A stretch of 64,000 nt of DNA from UBA5239 sp040394635 (lineage in GTDB: Bacteria > Verrucomicrobiota > Lentisphaeria > Victivallales > Victivallaceae): positions 1 to 64,000 of the forward strand of contig JBEBRW010000007.1 of the NCBI GenBank assembly GCA_040394635.1. Direction: 5' to 3'. The stretch's first letter is position 1. The number at the start of each line of letters is the position of its first letter. Positions 1-7,917 of this stretch are shown here, piece by piece. The position numbers were made by a program, and so were the translations under genes. The notes under the pieces are model-generated. The model was not told the origin of the DNA, ran no database searches, and saw only the letters and a list, made by a program, of their open reading frames with translations.

Positions 1-631
1 TCTCCATCGCGCGTTTTGCGAGGCTCTGACCTTTGACATCGGCAAAGTCCGGCATTCGGGCATGGAGCATACCGTTCGATAATTCGCCCGGCTGGTACGG
101 TAGCATCGGTTTGCCACTGAAAAAGTCCACGGCATCCTGTAGGGTACTGACTGGAAAAACCGGAGTGTTGCCAGAAGCCAGAGCGGCTTCGGCGGCGTTG
201 GGTTCGGGGACGAGTAAGGCTTTGATATGCTTTTCATTACGCATGCGCAGGGCTACGGGCAAAACGCCGCGAACCGGACGAACCATGCCATTCAGGGCCA
301 GTTCCCCGATCATGGCTACTTCTTCCAGTTTTTCGCGGTTGATGACCCCTGATGAGGCCAGCATCGCCATAGCAATCGGTAAATCGAAAGCGGTTCCCTC
401 TTTGCGCAAATCGGCAGGAGCCAAGTTGATTACGGTAGTACCTTGAGGATGGGGGTAGCCGGAACTTTGCAGGGCTGATTTCACCCGGTCGCGGCTTTCC
501 TTGACCGCCGCGTCCGGTAGGCCTACAATCGAGACGATAGATTGCTCCCCGGCCTTGGTGGCGTTAATTTCCACCTCTACCGGATATGCGTCAATGCCGA
601 CTATTGCGGCCGAATATGTTTTAGCTAACAT
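1..631 (-). CDS. comM: YifB/ComM family Mg chelatase-like AAA ATPase, N-terminal part
   Basis: This gene is cut by the left edge; about 210 N-terminal residues are visible on the minus strand, reading from ATG at 631 with an AGG ribosome site 6 bases upstream. The protein begins MLAKTYSAAIVGIDAYPVEV and contains IVGLPDAAVKESRDRVKSAL and INLAPADLRKEGTAFDLPIA, which are hallmarks of the ChlI-like N-terminal domain of the YifB/ComM family. The Walker A motif of the AAA domain would lie beyond the window edge. Members of this family are hexameric helicases that extend branch migration during natural transformation in several bacteria. Identification is strong from the N-terminal motifs; the role here is inferred from the family. 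It reads the same way as the next gene, but a terminator lies between them. Confidence 0.93.
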   Translation of the reverse strand, partial: MLAKTYSAAIVGIDAYPVEVEINATKAGEQSIVSIVGLPDAAVKESRDRVKSALQSSGYPHPQGTTVINLAPADLRKEGTAFDLPIAMAMLASSGVINREKLEEVAMIGELALNGMVRPVRGVLPVALRMRNEKHIKALLVPEPNAAEAALASGNTPVFPVSTLQDAVDFFSGKPMLPYQPGELSNGMLHARMPDFADVKGQSLAKRAME

Positions 632-775
632 ACGATACCTGAAAAAGTTAATTAGACGGACTAATGTAATCCGGCAACCTGGATACAACAAGTATAGAAA
701 TTAAAAAAGTCGAATTTTTATTTTACTGTAGCCCATGGAATAGATGCCCCCAAAGCCAAAAAACGGAAAAACATT

Positions 776-819
776 AAGGACAAAAAGGACAGTTTCTGCT
801 CAAAATCGAACAGTCCTTT
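776..819 (-). terminator. Probable rho-independent terminator of the 828-1643 gene
   Basis: Nine bases beyond the stop codon of the minus-strand gene, AAAGGAC (784-790) can pair with GTCCTTT (813-819). One mismatch and three more pairs extend the stem, and a T-run (CTTTTTG in the transcript sense) follows. The region also carries the GGAC motif twice on one side and GTCC twice on the other, resembling the 9-base GGAC/GTCC repeats near 2435 and 42194. Confidence 0.55.
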
Positions 820-827
820 GCGTCGTT

Positions 828-1643
828 TCAGTCCTTTCCCCCGACTTTTGACGGGAACTTCGGAATCTTGTTTTCGCAGGGGACGCCGGTCTGGCAGAGG
901 CCGCAGCCAAGGGCCAGCTCTTCCCAGCCATAACGTTCCAGGCGGTTTGCCTCGACTTTCTGGTAAGCGTACATGGCACAGGCGGGCTTGTCGCGGTCGG
1001 CGATTTCTTTGCCAATGGCGTTAGCGGGACAGCGCCGGATGCAGGCGCCGCAGCGGTTGCACCAGGCAAAAGGATCATCGCCATAGGGGCGCTCGTCCGG
1101 CGGGAGTTCCAGCGTCGTCACCACCGAACCATAACGCCCCGCCGCACCGTGTTCGGAGATCAAGCTCGCCGACAGCCCGAACGTGCCGAGCCCGGCCACA
1201 AACGACGCATGCCGCTCCGACCAGTGCGACGAATAACCCAATGCCGTCGTATTGACCTTCTGCTTCATCTGCAGCAAATGCGGGGCCACTGCCGCGTATC
1301 CGCGCCCCTCCAGGTTGCGGCACAGCTGATGCCGCATCTGCTCATTGGCCAGTTCGCCATAGGAGCGCACCCGCGCCCACAGCAGCGACGGAAACTCTTT
1401 TTCACGGGCATTTGTTTCGCGCGCGTCCCGGCGGGCCGGCAGAAAATAACAAATCACCGATTTCGCCCCGGTGACGATTTCTTCCGGCGTCCAGTGGTAT
1501 TCGCCAATCACCTTTTTGAATTTCAGGAAAAACGGGTCATCCGCGGCGGCAATCTTCATGATCGGCGGGTCGAAAAACGAATCCGCGCCGGTAATAAAAT
1601 ACAACTTCTGCAGAATTTCATTGACATCATCGCGCTGTATCAT
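828..1643 (-). CDS. QueG-like 4Fe-4S double-cluster protein
   Basis: A 271-residue cytoplasmic protein. It has a ferredoxin-like motif CNRCGACIRRCP with cysteines at 195, 198, 201 and 205. A second cysteine set follows at about 222, 247, 250 and 256 (CGLCQTGVPC). This arrangement and the preceding HWSERHASFVAGLGTFGLSAS segment resemble the iron-sulfur half of epoxyqueuosine reductase (QueG) and its paralogues. The protein lacks the C-terminal HEAT repeats of true QueG, so the substrate is unknown. The start is supported by AGGTGA just upstream. It is distantly similar in layout to the three tandem iron-sulfur proteins at 15.7-18.4 kb but has a different C-terminus. Confidence 0.8.
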   Translation of the reverse strand: MIQRDDVNEILQKLYFITGADSFFDPPIMKIAAADDPFFLKFKKVIGEYHWTPEEIVTGAKSVICYFLPARRDARETNAREKEFPSLLWARVRSYGELANEQMRHQLCRNLEGRGYAAVAPHLLQMKQKVNTTALGYSSHWSERHASFVAGLGTFGLSASLISEHGAAGRYGSVVTTLELPPDERPYGDDPFAWCNRCGACIRRCPANAIGKEIADRDKPACAMYAYQKVEANRLERYGWEELALGCGLCQTGVPCENKIPKFPSKVGGKD

Positions 1644-1740
1644 ATCTCACCTGACCTTGTTTTATGTCATAAAATATACTTTCCCGGTTTCCAAAATACA
1701 AATATAAACCACGGAGATCGTGTATTAAAATTTCCCCCGG

Positions 1741-2343
1741 TCAGTCGAGGTCGACTTCGAGATCCTTGTAATAGAATTTCCTGTCGCGTTCGCCGATTTC
1801 GCGCAGAACTTTGCAGGGGTTGCCCACGGCCACGACATTCGGCGGGATGTCTTTGGTCACGACGCTGCCCGCGCCGATGATCGAATTGTCGCCGATCGTA
1901 ATGCCCGGCATGACCAGTGCACCGGCGCCGATCCAGACATTGTTGCCGATGGTGATCGGGAGGTTGAACTGCGCGACTTTGCGGCGCAGCGCCGGGTCCA
2001 CCGGATGCCCCGCGGTGGCCAGGACCACATTCGGGCCGAACATCACGCTGTCGCCAATGAAAATGTCGGTGTCGTCGACCAGCGTCAAATTGAAGTTGGC
2101 GTAAACATTGTTGCCGACATGGGTATTGCGGCCCCAGTTTGCATGCAGCGGCGGCTCGATATAGACGTTGTCGCCCATTTCGGCCAGGATGGATTTCAGG
2201 ATTTCCATCCGGCGCGTCATGTCGGACGGGCGCGAATGGTTGAAGTCATACAGTTTATCGAGGCATTCGAGTTGTTCTCTGGCGAGTTCCGCGTCGGTGC
2301 AGAAATACAGCTTGCCGCTTTTCATCCGTTCTCTTATGTTCAT
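1741..2343 (-). CDS. Sugar O-acetyltransferase, maltose/galactoside acetyltransferase family
   Basis: A 200-residue left-handed beta-helix enzyme of the hexapeptide repeat family (LacA/Maa/NodL type), expected to move acetyl from acetyl-CoA to a sugar hydroxyl. The N-terminal cap (MNIRERMKSGKLYF) matches the Mac domain. The catalytic histidine is His113 in ATAGHPVDP, and the C-terminal coil contains ITIGNNVWIGAGALVMPG and GAGSVVTKDIPPNVVAVGNP. The length is normal for the family. GGAG lies 9 bases before the ATG. It is separated from its downstream neighbour by about 100 bases and stands alone, so the acceptor sugar cannot be told. Confidence 0.9.
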   Translation of the reverse strand: MNIRERMKSGKLYFCTDAELAREQLECLDKLYDFNHSRPSDMTRRMEILKSILAEMGDNVYIEPPLHANWGRNTHVGNNVYANFNLTLVDDTDIFIGDSVMFGPNVVLATAGHPVDPALRRKVAQFNLPITIGNNVWIGAGALVMPGITIGDNSIIGAGSVVTKDIPPNVVAVGNPCKVLREIGERDRKFYYKDLEVDLD

Positions 2344-2434
2344 AATTCAATTCTCCGAATTTCAGGTATATTCAGCAAAATATAACGCCTGTTCACGATT
2401 TTCCCATTTTCATTGTTAAAAATGAAGGGTTTTT

Positions 2435-2473
2435 GTCGGACCAGTCGGACAGGTCGGACGCGTCGGACAAGTC
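2435..2473. repeat. Tandem 9-base GTCGGAC repeat
   Basis: Four consecutive 9-base units with the core GTCGGAC followed by two variable bases (CA, AG, GC, AA), then a partial GTC. It lies in the divergent intergenic space between the acetyltransferase gene and the LacI-type regulator, upstream of the regulator promoter. A related GTCCAT 9-base repeat is found at 42194-42272. Confidence 0.8.
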
Positions 2474-2537
2474 AAAACCAGGAAAGCGAATCCGTATTCC
2501 TTTTGGTTAATTATAAAGAAATTTTCAATGGGGGGTA

Positions 2538-2583
2538 TTGACAAATCCGGGGTTTGTGGTTATAATATCCTTAACGTTAAACA
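2538..2583 (+). promoter_or_regulatory. Consensus sigma-70 promoter with palindromic operator for the LacI-type gene
   Basis: TTGACA at 2538-2543 and TATAAT at 2561-2566 are separated by exactly 17 bases, a perfect consensus. The perfect palindrome TTAACGTTAA at 2571-2580 covers the expected transcription start, and the longer AACGTTAAACA (2573-2583) recurs at 3648-3658 before the next gene. A repressor bound here would block the promoter, so autoregulation by the LacI-type protein is likely. The expected start point near 2573 rules out an in-frame upstream codon at 2528. Confidence 0.85.
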
Positions 2584-2602
2584 TAGCGGTGATTGTATTA
2601 TT

Positions 2603-3625
2603 ATGAAAGCAACTTTGAAAGATGTCGCCAGGGAAGCCGGATTCAGCATCATGACGGTATCCAATGTCCTGAACGGCAAGAAATTAAACCATGCAAGCCC
2701 GGAGAGCCGCAAGCTGATATTGGACACGGCCGAACGGTTGAATTACCGTCCCAATCTCCTGGCCCGGCAACTGGTCACGCGCAAAAATCACAGCATCGGG
2801 CTACTGATCGACAGCATGTCGCCGTGGTTTTACCGCGACGTGATGATGCGGCTGGAGCGGATGGCATTTGAGGACGGTTACCGGCTGCAGATCGGACTGG
2901 TCCACAACAATTTCGACTCGATCCGGCAGTATGTCGACGATTTCGCCGCCTCGAATATCGAAAGCGTGATCTGTGCCGCGCATAACTATCCGGAGTTTGG
3001 CGCCAAAGTACCGGAATTGTTTAAAGTCTTTAAGCACGTGGTATTTCTGGAGGAACCGCTGGCGCTGACGGATTTCCCGGTGGTGGCCACGGATCACTAC
3101 GGCAATTATTACCGGGCGGTGCGTGAATTGCTGAGACGCGGCCGCAAGCGGATCGTCTGTTTCCGCAGCAAATATCAGGACCGTTCTTACCTCGCGGCGC
3201 AGGAGGCGATCCGGGCGGCTTACCGCGAGGCGGGCATACCTTATAAAGACGAGTTCTGGTACACAAGTACGAACGAATGCTGGAAGGACGAGACGCAAGC
3301 CATGGCCGACATCGAAGCAGCGCTGGCCCTGAAGCCGGACACGATGATTGCCGGCAATGAACAAGCCATGTTCTGGGCGCTGCGCTGTTTGAAGGAGAAA
3401 AAGCTCAAGGTGCCGGATGATATCGCGCTGTTCAGCGCCGAACTCGGTTCGTATACGCAGGCGGCGCAGCCATCGTTTTCCGGCTTCGATTACGACTCGC
3501 CGAAGCTGGCGGAATCCATTTACAGTAAATTGAAAAACCAATTCGATGAATCGGAGCGGAAAGGACCCTCCATCGAACTCTTTCCGGCGGTGATCGTCTG
3601 GGGTGAATCCTGTTCCAGGGATTGA
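2603..3625 (+). CDS. LacI family transcription regulator
   Basis: A 340-residue repressor with an N-terminal helix-turn-helix (MKATLKDVAREAGFSIMTVS), a hinge helix segment near residues 50-58 (NYRPNLLARQL), then a periplasmic-binding-protein-like sensor domain starting at HSIGLLIDS. The family binds a sugar or related effector and releases DNA. The start at 2603 is preferred because the only good promoter begins transcription near 2573. An identical operator-like element lies before this gene and before the following pseudopilin gene, so it probably represses itself and the pseudopilin plus DUF4838 enzyme downstream. The effector is not identifiable. Confidence 0.93.
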   Translation: MKATLKDVAREAGFSIMTVSNVLNGKKLNHASPESRKLILDTAERLNYRPNLLARQLVTRKNHSIGLLIDSMSPWFYRDVMMRLERMAFEDGYRLQIGLVHNNFDSIRQYVDDFAASNIESVICAAHNYPEFGAKVPELFKVFKHVVFLEEPLALTDFPVVATDHYGNYYRAVRELLRRGRKRIVCFRSKYQDRSYLAAQEAIRAAYREAGIPYKDEFWYTSTNECWKDETQAMADIEAALALKPDTMIAGNEQAMFWALRCLKEKKLKVPDDIALFSAELGSYTQAAQPSFSGFDYDSPKLAESIYSKLKNQFDESERKGPSIELFPAVIVWGESCSRD

Positions 3626-3644
3626 ATCTTTTCATTTAAATATG

Positions 3645-3658
3645 CTAAACGTTAAACA
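3645..3658 (+). promoter_or_regulatory. Second copy of the AACGTTAAACA operator
   Basis: AACGTTAAACA at 3648-3658 is an exact copy of 2573-2583 and sits 20 bases before the pseudopilin start codon, between the regulator and the operon it probably controls. No convincing -35/-10 pair is visible here, so it may act as a second binding site on a read-through transcript or mark a weaker promoter. Confidence 0.6.
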
Positions 3659-3677
3659 ATAAATTTAGGAGAAAAAC

Positions 3678-4346
3678 ATGAAAAAGAATTTTACACTTAT
3701 CGAGCTCCTGGTAGTGATCGCAATTATCGCGATTCTGGCGGCCATGCTGCTCCCGGCATTGAACAAGGCCAGGGATAGGGCGCAAACGACCAAATGCCTG
3801 AGTAATGTCAAACAGATTTCGATGACAATGGTCATGTACGCCAACGATTACGGCCATTTCCCACCGTCTTACGATTATTCCCCGGATACAGCAAAATATT
3901 GGATGGCGAAGCTGATTGATCACGGGTATATCAATGCACCTATCATTGATTCCGTCACTTTGCAGCGCGGAGGAGTCGTGCTGTGTCCCGCCGATAACGG
4001 TCCTGCGAGCTTGCTGGGCAGTTACTCCATGAATCTCTTCATGAGTGGGAAGATCAATGGCGAAGTTCCAAATTTCGGTAAGCCGTCATTAACGGCGCTG
4101 ATTCTGGAGACCGGCGCCGACCTCAACTGCAATCCCTGGAATATCTTCAGTGCTGGCGGCGGCGTTAAATACCGCCACCCTGATATAGGCACAGTGACCG
4201 CCGCAACTTCCGAATTTGGCGGTGGACGGATGAACATAGGATTTGTTGACGGCCATGTCGAAACCGGCCAGATTCCGTCGAATAGCGGTCTGGCCTGGCC
4301 AGCCAGCGGTAATCATCGCTGGTGGGTTTTCTGGGCCGCCATCTAA
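3678..4346 (+). CDS. Pseudopilin-like protein with prepilin-type N-terminus (cassette A)
   Basis: A 222-residue protein beginning MKKNFTLIELLVVIAIIAIL, the hydrophobic N-terminal helix of type IV pilins and type II secretion pseudopilins, followed by a soluble domain and a C-terminal DGH element (IGFVDGHVETG). Glu at position +5 of the mature form is present, but the residue before the Phe is Asn, not the usual Gly, so standard prepilin peptidase cutting is doubtful. A ribosome site (TAGGAG) precedes the ATG. It sits between the LacI gene and a DUF4838 enzyme, the same context as five other copies in this window. Expected location is the inner membrane with the body facing the periplasm. Confidence 0.9.
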   Translation: MKKNFTLIELLVVIAIIAILAAMLLPALNKARDRAQTTKCLSNVKQISMTMVMYANDYGHFPPSYDYSPDTAKYWMAKLIDHGYINAPIIDSVTLQRGGVVLCPADNGPASLLGSYSMNLFMSGKINGEVPNFGKPSLTALILETGADLNCNPWNIFSAGGGVKYRHPDIGTVTAATSEFGGGRMNIGFVDGHVETGQIPSNSGLAWPASGNHRWWVFWAAI

Positions 4347-4370
4347 AGAACAAAACTAAGGAAAATGGTC

Positions 4371-6917
4371 ATGAAACGAATAATGAATTTGCGGATTTTA
4401 CTCATTCTCTTGTCGGCCCTGTTATGGGGACCGCTCTGCGGCGCGAACCTGATCGAAAACGGTAAATCGTCTTACCGGATTGTCCTGCCGGACGACGCCA
4501 TCCCGGCCGAAATCACCGCCGCCGCCGAGCTTCAGAACCACTTGAAACAGATGAGCGGCGCGGAACTGCCGGTAATCCGTGCCGCCGAATACGATCGCGG
4601 CCCGGCAGTGGCCGTCGGCTTCAATTCCAAATTGCCGCAGGAATTGCAGGCCGGAAATTACCCCAATCCCGGTGAAGAGGAGATCATCATCGGCAGTCAT
4701 GGCGATACCATTTTACTGGCGGGCGGGCGGCCGCGCGGCGCACTCTACGCGGTGTATCATTTCCTGGAGGAACAGGGCATCCGCTGGTTCACGCCGCAGG
4801 AGACGTATATTCCGTCACGGCCGACGGTTTCCGCTAAGGTCAAAGTATTCCGCCATACCTCACCTTTTATCTCGCGAACACAGGTACCCGGCAACGGCGT
4901 CACGGCGGAGTGGTGCGCCCGCAACCGGATGAATTCATTCATTGTCTGGGGAAATCCGGGCGAAGCGTACGGCGGCGGTATCAAACAGGGGGTGGACATG
5001 CACACGTTCTGGCGCTTCCTGAACCCTGCCGAATTCAAGAATCATCCCGAATGGGCGGCGGAAATCAATGGCAAGCGCGAGGTGGAAATCGCCAATCATC
5101 ACTGGGGCGTATGCCTTTCGCAACAGGACTTGCGTCAGTACCTAGTTGCCCGGACCATGGATTATCTGGCGAAAAATCCGGCCATCACCGACGTATGGGT
5201 GGGGCAGAACGACGGTTCCCCGTACTGCCAGTGTGCCGAATGCACAAAATTCTACGCCGCGCACGGCGATGCGCCGTCAAGTCTGATGGTGGTTCTGGCC
5301 AACGAACTGGCCGAACAGGTAGCAGCAAAATATCCGGAAAAGAGAGTGAAAATGCTGGCCTACCATTGGACCCGCAAAGCGCCGACAGGACTCCGGCTGC
5401 ACGACAATGTCATGGTAATGCTTTGCGCCACGACCGGTTATTTCGCTTCTCTTGGGACGCCGGATTCCGAAGATGTGCTGGCGGATTTCCGCGGCTGGAA
5501 GCAGATCGGCAAACTGTTCGATTCGTATTTGTACAGCTACCCGACTGATTCCTCATGGTTCCCTGCGCCGTGCCTGTATACCCAGGCGCGCAACATCAAA
5601 TATATGGCGGACTTCGGGGCAAAAGGGGTACATCAGGAACTTTTCGGCGTCGGCACGGGCGATGGCGGGGAACTGGTCCACCTGCGCAGTTGGCTGTATA
5701 TCAAATTGTTGTGGGACCCCTCGCTCGATCCGGTGGAGCTGGCACGTGATTTCTGCAGCCGCTATTACGGCAAACACGGCGCGTTGGTATTTCGGATGAT
5801 TGATGAGATGCATCGCAAAGTGGAAAACGGCATTGTGCCGAAAGAATCCGATACACCCGGATTCATGGCCCCATATTATCTCGATACCGCCTTGACGCCG
5901 AAATGGAACCGGACCCTGAAAGCCGCCTGGGAAAAGGAGACCGATCCGGTCCTGAAAAAGCGTCTCTCTTATGTCTGCCTGCCATGGCTGTGGGCGGATT
6001 TCTGGACGGGTATCAAGGGGCTGGGCCAGTACCAGGCCGCCGCCAAAAGCTGGGGCATTCCGATGAGCGACCGTGAACAGCGCGCGGAATACGGCAAATT
6101 AATCAAACAATTCATGCTCGATAACAAGGCTGGGGCACTGCGTCTGGGTGTCGGGCTCAATCCGAACCAGCTCATGCTGGACGGAATGACCCGAAGTTAT
6201 CCGGCGGTTCAGCTGAAAAATAATCGCGCCAGCGCGGTCATCGTTCCCGGCTGCTTCGGCAAACCGGTGGAGTATTATGCCAATGGCGTCAAAAGCAGTC
6301 CGTTCAAACCGGGCTGGGGAATGCTGATTTTCCAATATCCGCGGGTTGCTTATTGGCAGGAGATTATTTACGACAATGAGCCGCAGGCGTACGGGATCGA
6401 ATCACAGGACCCAAGCTCCATCGCCCTGCGGGCCAATCACGCGTCCGGCAATATTCGCAAGACCTATAAATTGGAGGGAAACGGCGCATTGACTCAGGAA
6501 ACCATCTTCAAGGCGTCGAAAGCGATCAAAGGAACAATCCGGACCGTGCCGATGCTGAACCTGAATGAGGACGTTTTCGGCATCTATCCGATACTGAAAA
6601 TCGGCCGCAAAGACGGCACCTGGAGTGAGTTTGAAATCGGCAAAGTCGGCACGATGTGGTACCAGACCGGCAACCTGGACCTGAACGAGTCCAACGGCAA
6701 AATGATTTTAACAGCGGAATCCGGCAAAATCGCTCTGGAAATCGAGTTTGACCCGGCGCAAGTCGGAACAGCCTCTTACATGTACGACCGCTATGATTTC
6801 AACCCCAAAGGTACCGGCCGGATGATGGACCTGATTTTCATCTCTCCCGAGACTGAGCTGCAAAGCGGCGGAGAACAATCCCTGCGCCTCAGTCTACGCA
6901 TGACGCAGGTAAATTAA
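4371..6917 (+). CDS. Secreted DUF4838-type glycoside hydrolase-like protein
   Basis: An 848-residue exported protein. A signal peptide (LRILLILLSALLWGPLCGA) is followed by a glycosidase N-terminal alpha/beta domain (AAAELQNHLKQMSGAELPVI) of the type seen before GH20/GH67 barrels, then a barrel-like region with the cysteine motif C286-x-C288-xx-C291 (CQCAEC) typical of DUF4838 proteins. The C-terminal third is probably beta-sandwich. I chose the ATG at 4371 because AAGGA lies 8 bases before it; the ATG at 4365 is too close to that site. It follows the pseudopilin by 24 bases and belongs to the same cassette. The substrate is unknown, probably a complex glycan. Confidence 0.82.
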   Translation: MKRIMNLRILLILLSALLWGPLCGANLIENGKSSYRIVLPDDAIPAEITAAAELQNHLKQMSGAELPVIRAAEYDRGPAVAVGFNSKLPQELQAGNYPNPGEEEIIIGSHGDTILLAGGRPRGALYAVYHFLEEQGIRWFTPQETYIPSRPTVSAKVKVFRHTSPFISRTQVPGNGVTAEWCARNRMNSFIVWGNPGEAYGGGIKQGVDMHTFWRFLNPAEFKNHPEWAAEINGKREVEIANHHWGVCLSQQDLRQYLVARTMDYLAKNPAITDVWVGQNDGSPYCQCAECTKFYAAHGDAPSSLMVVLANELAEQVAAKYPEKRVKMLAYHWTRKAPTGLRLHDNVMVMLCATTGYFASLGTPDSEDVLADFRGWKQIGKLFDSYLYSYPTDSSWFPAPCLYTQARNIKYMADFGAKGVHQELFGVGTGDGGELVHLRSWLYIKLLWDPSLDPVELARDFCSRYYGKHGALVFRMIDEMHRKVENGIVPKESDTPGFMAPYYLDTALTPKWNRTLKAAWEKETDPVLKKRLSYVCLPWLWADFWTGIKGLGQYQAAAKSWGIPMSDREQRAEYGKLIKQFMLDNKAGALRLGVGLNPNQLMLDGMTRSYPAVQLKNNRASAVIVPGCFGKPVEYYANGVKSSPFKPGWGMLIFQYPRVAYWQEIIYDNEPQAYGIESQDPSSIALRANHASGNIRKTYKLEGNGALTQETIFKASKAIKGTIRTVPMLNLNEDVFGIYPILKIGRKDGTWSEFEIGKVGTMWYQTGNLDLNESNGKMILTAESGKIALEIEFDPAQVGTASYMYDRYDFNPKGTGRMMDLIFISPETELQSGGEQSLRLSLRMTQVN

Positions 6918-6931
6918 CCGGACAGGCTCTG

Positions 6932-6947
6932 GAATTTCGCGAAATTC
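6932..6947. promoter_or_regulatory. 16-base perfect palindrome upstream of the duplicated gene pair
   Basis: GAATTTCGCGAAATTC is perfectly self-complementary. It lies 15 bases past the stop of the DUF4838 gene and 31 bases before the first duplicated gene. There is no T-run, so an operator is more likely than a terminator. Its binding protein is unknown. Confidence 0.5.
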
Positions 6948-6977
6948 ATGATATTGTTTGCTTAAGGAAACAGTATC

Positions 6978-7913
6978 ATGAAGAAATCAATCTGTATCTA
7001 CGGTTCACTGGTGGCGGCGCTCCTGGCGAATGCCGCGGAGCTGACACGCGACGAAATCAACCGCAAGCTGGCGGAACTGGCAAAGTCGGATACGCCGCAG
7101 GGCCTCGGTCCCTTTGTTTCCTGTTATGATATGGGCAGTCCCCTGATGAAAAGGCGGGAGTTTTTCTGTTCGAAATGCCGTGAAAGAACCATCTATAATG
7201 TTTGGGAGCAGCGCTCGGCACTGGACCTGGCAATTGAATTGCAGAATTCGCTTAAAGAACTGCGCGAATTAAGCAGCAATATCGAATTGGATAATACATT
7301 GTTCTGCTCCAGGTGCAACCCGGATAAACGACTGTTTCAGCAACAATTATACTTCAAAGGACCTCTGGGTGAGCAGGAATATAGTTTTCGCGGTTTTCCC
7401 GGAAATTTGAAGGTGAAATTGACGGAAGATATTAAGATCAGGGTTATTTTATATGGCGATATGAATCAATGGCTGCTATTTCCTGAATTCTGGGCGGAAG
7501 CGAAATACGGTGAGCCTGATTCCCTTGAGTCTTGGGAGAAACGCTATGATATCCGGACCGGGCCGGGAAAAGAGTACCGGAAAGTTGGCGAATTGGGTGG
7601 AGTCACTTTTCATTATGGTCATGAGTTACCGAAGGAAACCCGCAACGGCTGGATATTGGTCGGTGCCCTGGACTGTATTCCGATTCCGGAAAATGCAAAA
7701 CTGCCGTTGCTTCCTCATCCGCAATGGGTGATCACGGTTGGCAACAAAACCCATCGCGTACCGGCAAAAGATTGCGACGACCGTTTGCTGATTGCATTTT
7801 TGAGCGGTAAAGACACCTACAAAGACGGACGCGACACCGTGGAGTCCGTCAAATGGAATCAGGGACGGCTTCAGGAAATCCTGCTGAACCAGCCGCCCGA
7901 ACCAAAGAAGTGA
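6978..7913 (+). CDS. Secreted four-cysteine protein of unknown function, copy 1
   Basis: I do not recognise this 311-residue family. It has an N-terminal signal peptide (MKKSICIYGSLVAALLANAA, probable cut after ANA or ANAA) and two CxxC pairs at C64/C67 (FFCSKC) and C110/C113 (FCSRCNPDKR), a spacing that suggests a bound zinc or structural disulfides. The C-terminus is rich in beta-type sequence and ends with an EILLNQPPEPKK tail. The neighbour starting at 7918 is a clear paralogue with all four cysteines at the same residue numbers. The start follows AAGGAAACAGTATC. It may be in the same transcript as the pseudopilin and DUF4838 genes or have its own control through the palindrome upstream. 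Confidence 0.8.
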   Translation: MKKSICIYGSLVAALLANAAELTRDEINRKLAELAKSDTPQGLGPFVSCYDMGSPLMKRREFFCSKCRERTIYNVWEQRSALDLAIELQNSLKELRELSSNIELDNTLFCSRCNPDKRLFQQQLYFKGPLGEQEYSFRGFPGNLKVKLTEDIKIRVILYGDMNQWLLFPEFWAEAKYGEPDSLESWEKRYDIRTGPGKEYRKVGELGGVTFHYGHELPKETRNGWILVGALDCIPIPENAKLPLLPHPQWVITVGNKTHRVPAKDCDDRLLIAFLSGKDTYKDGRDTVESVKWNQGRLQEILLNQPPEPKK

Positions 7914-7917
7914 TATT

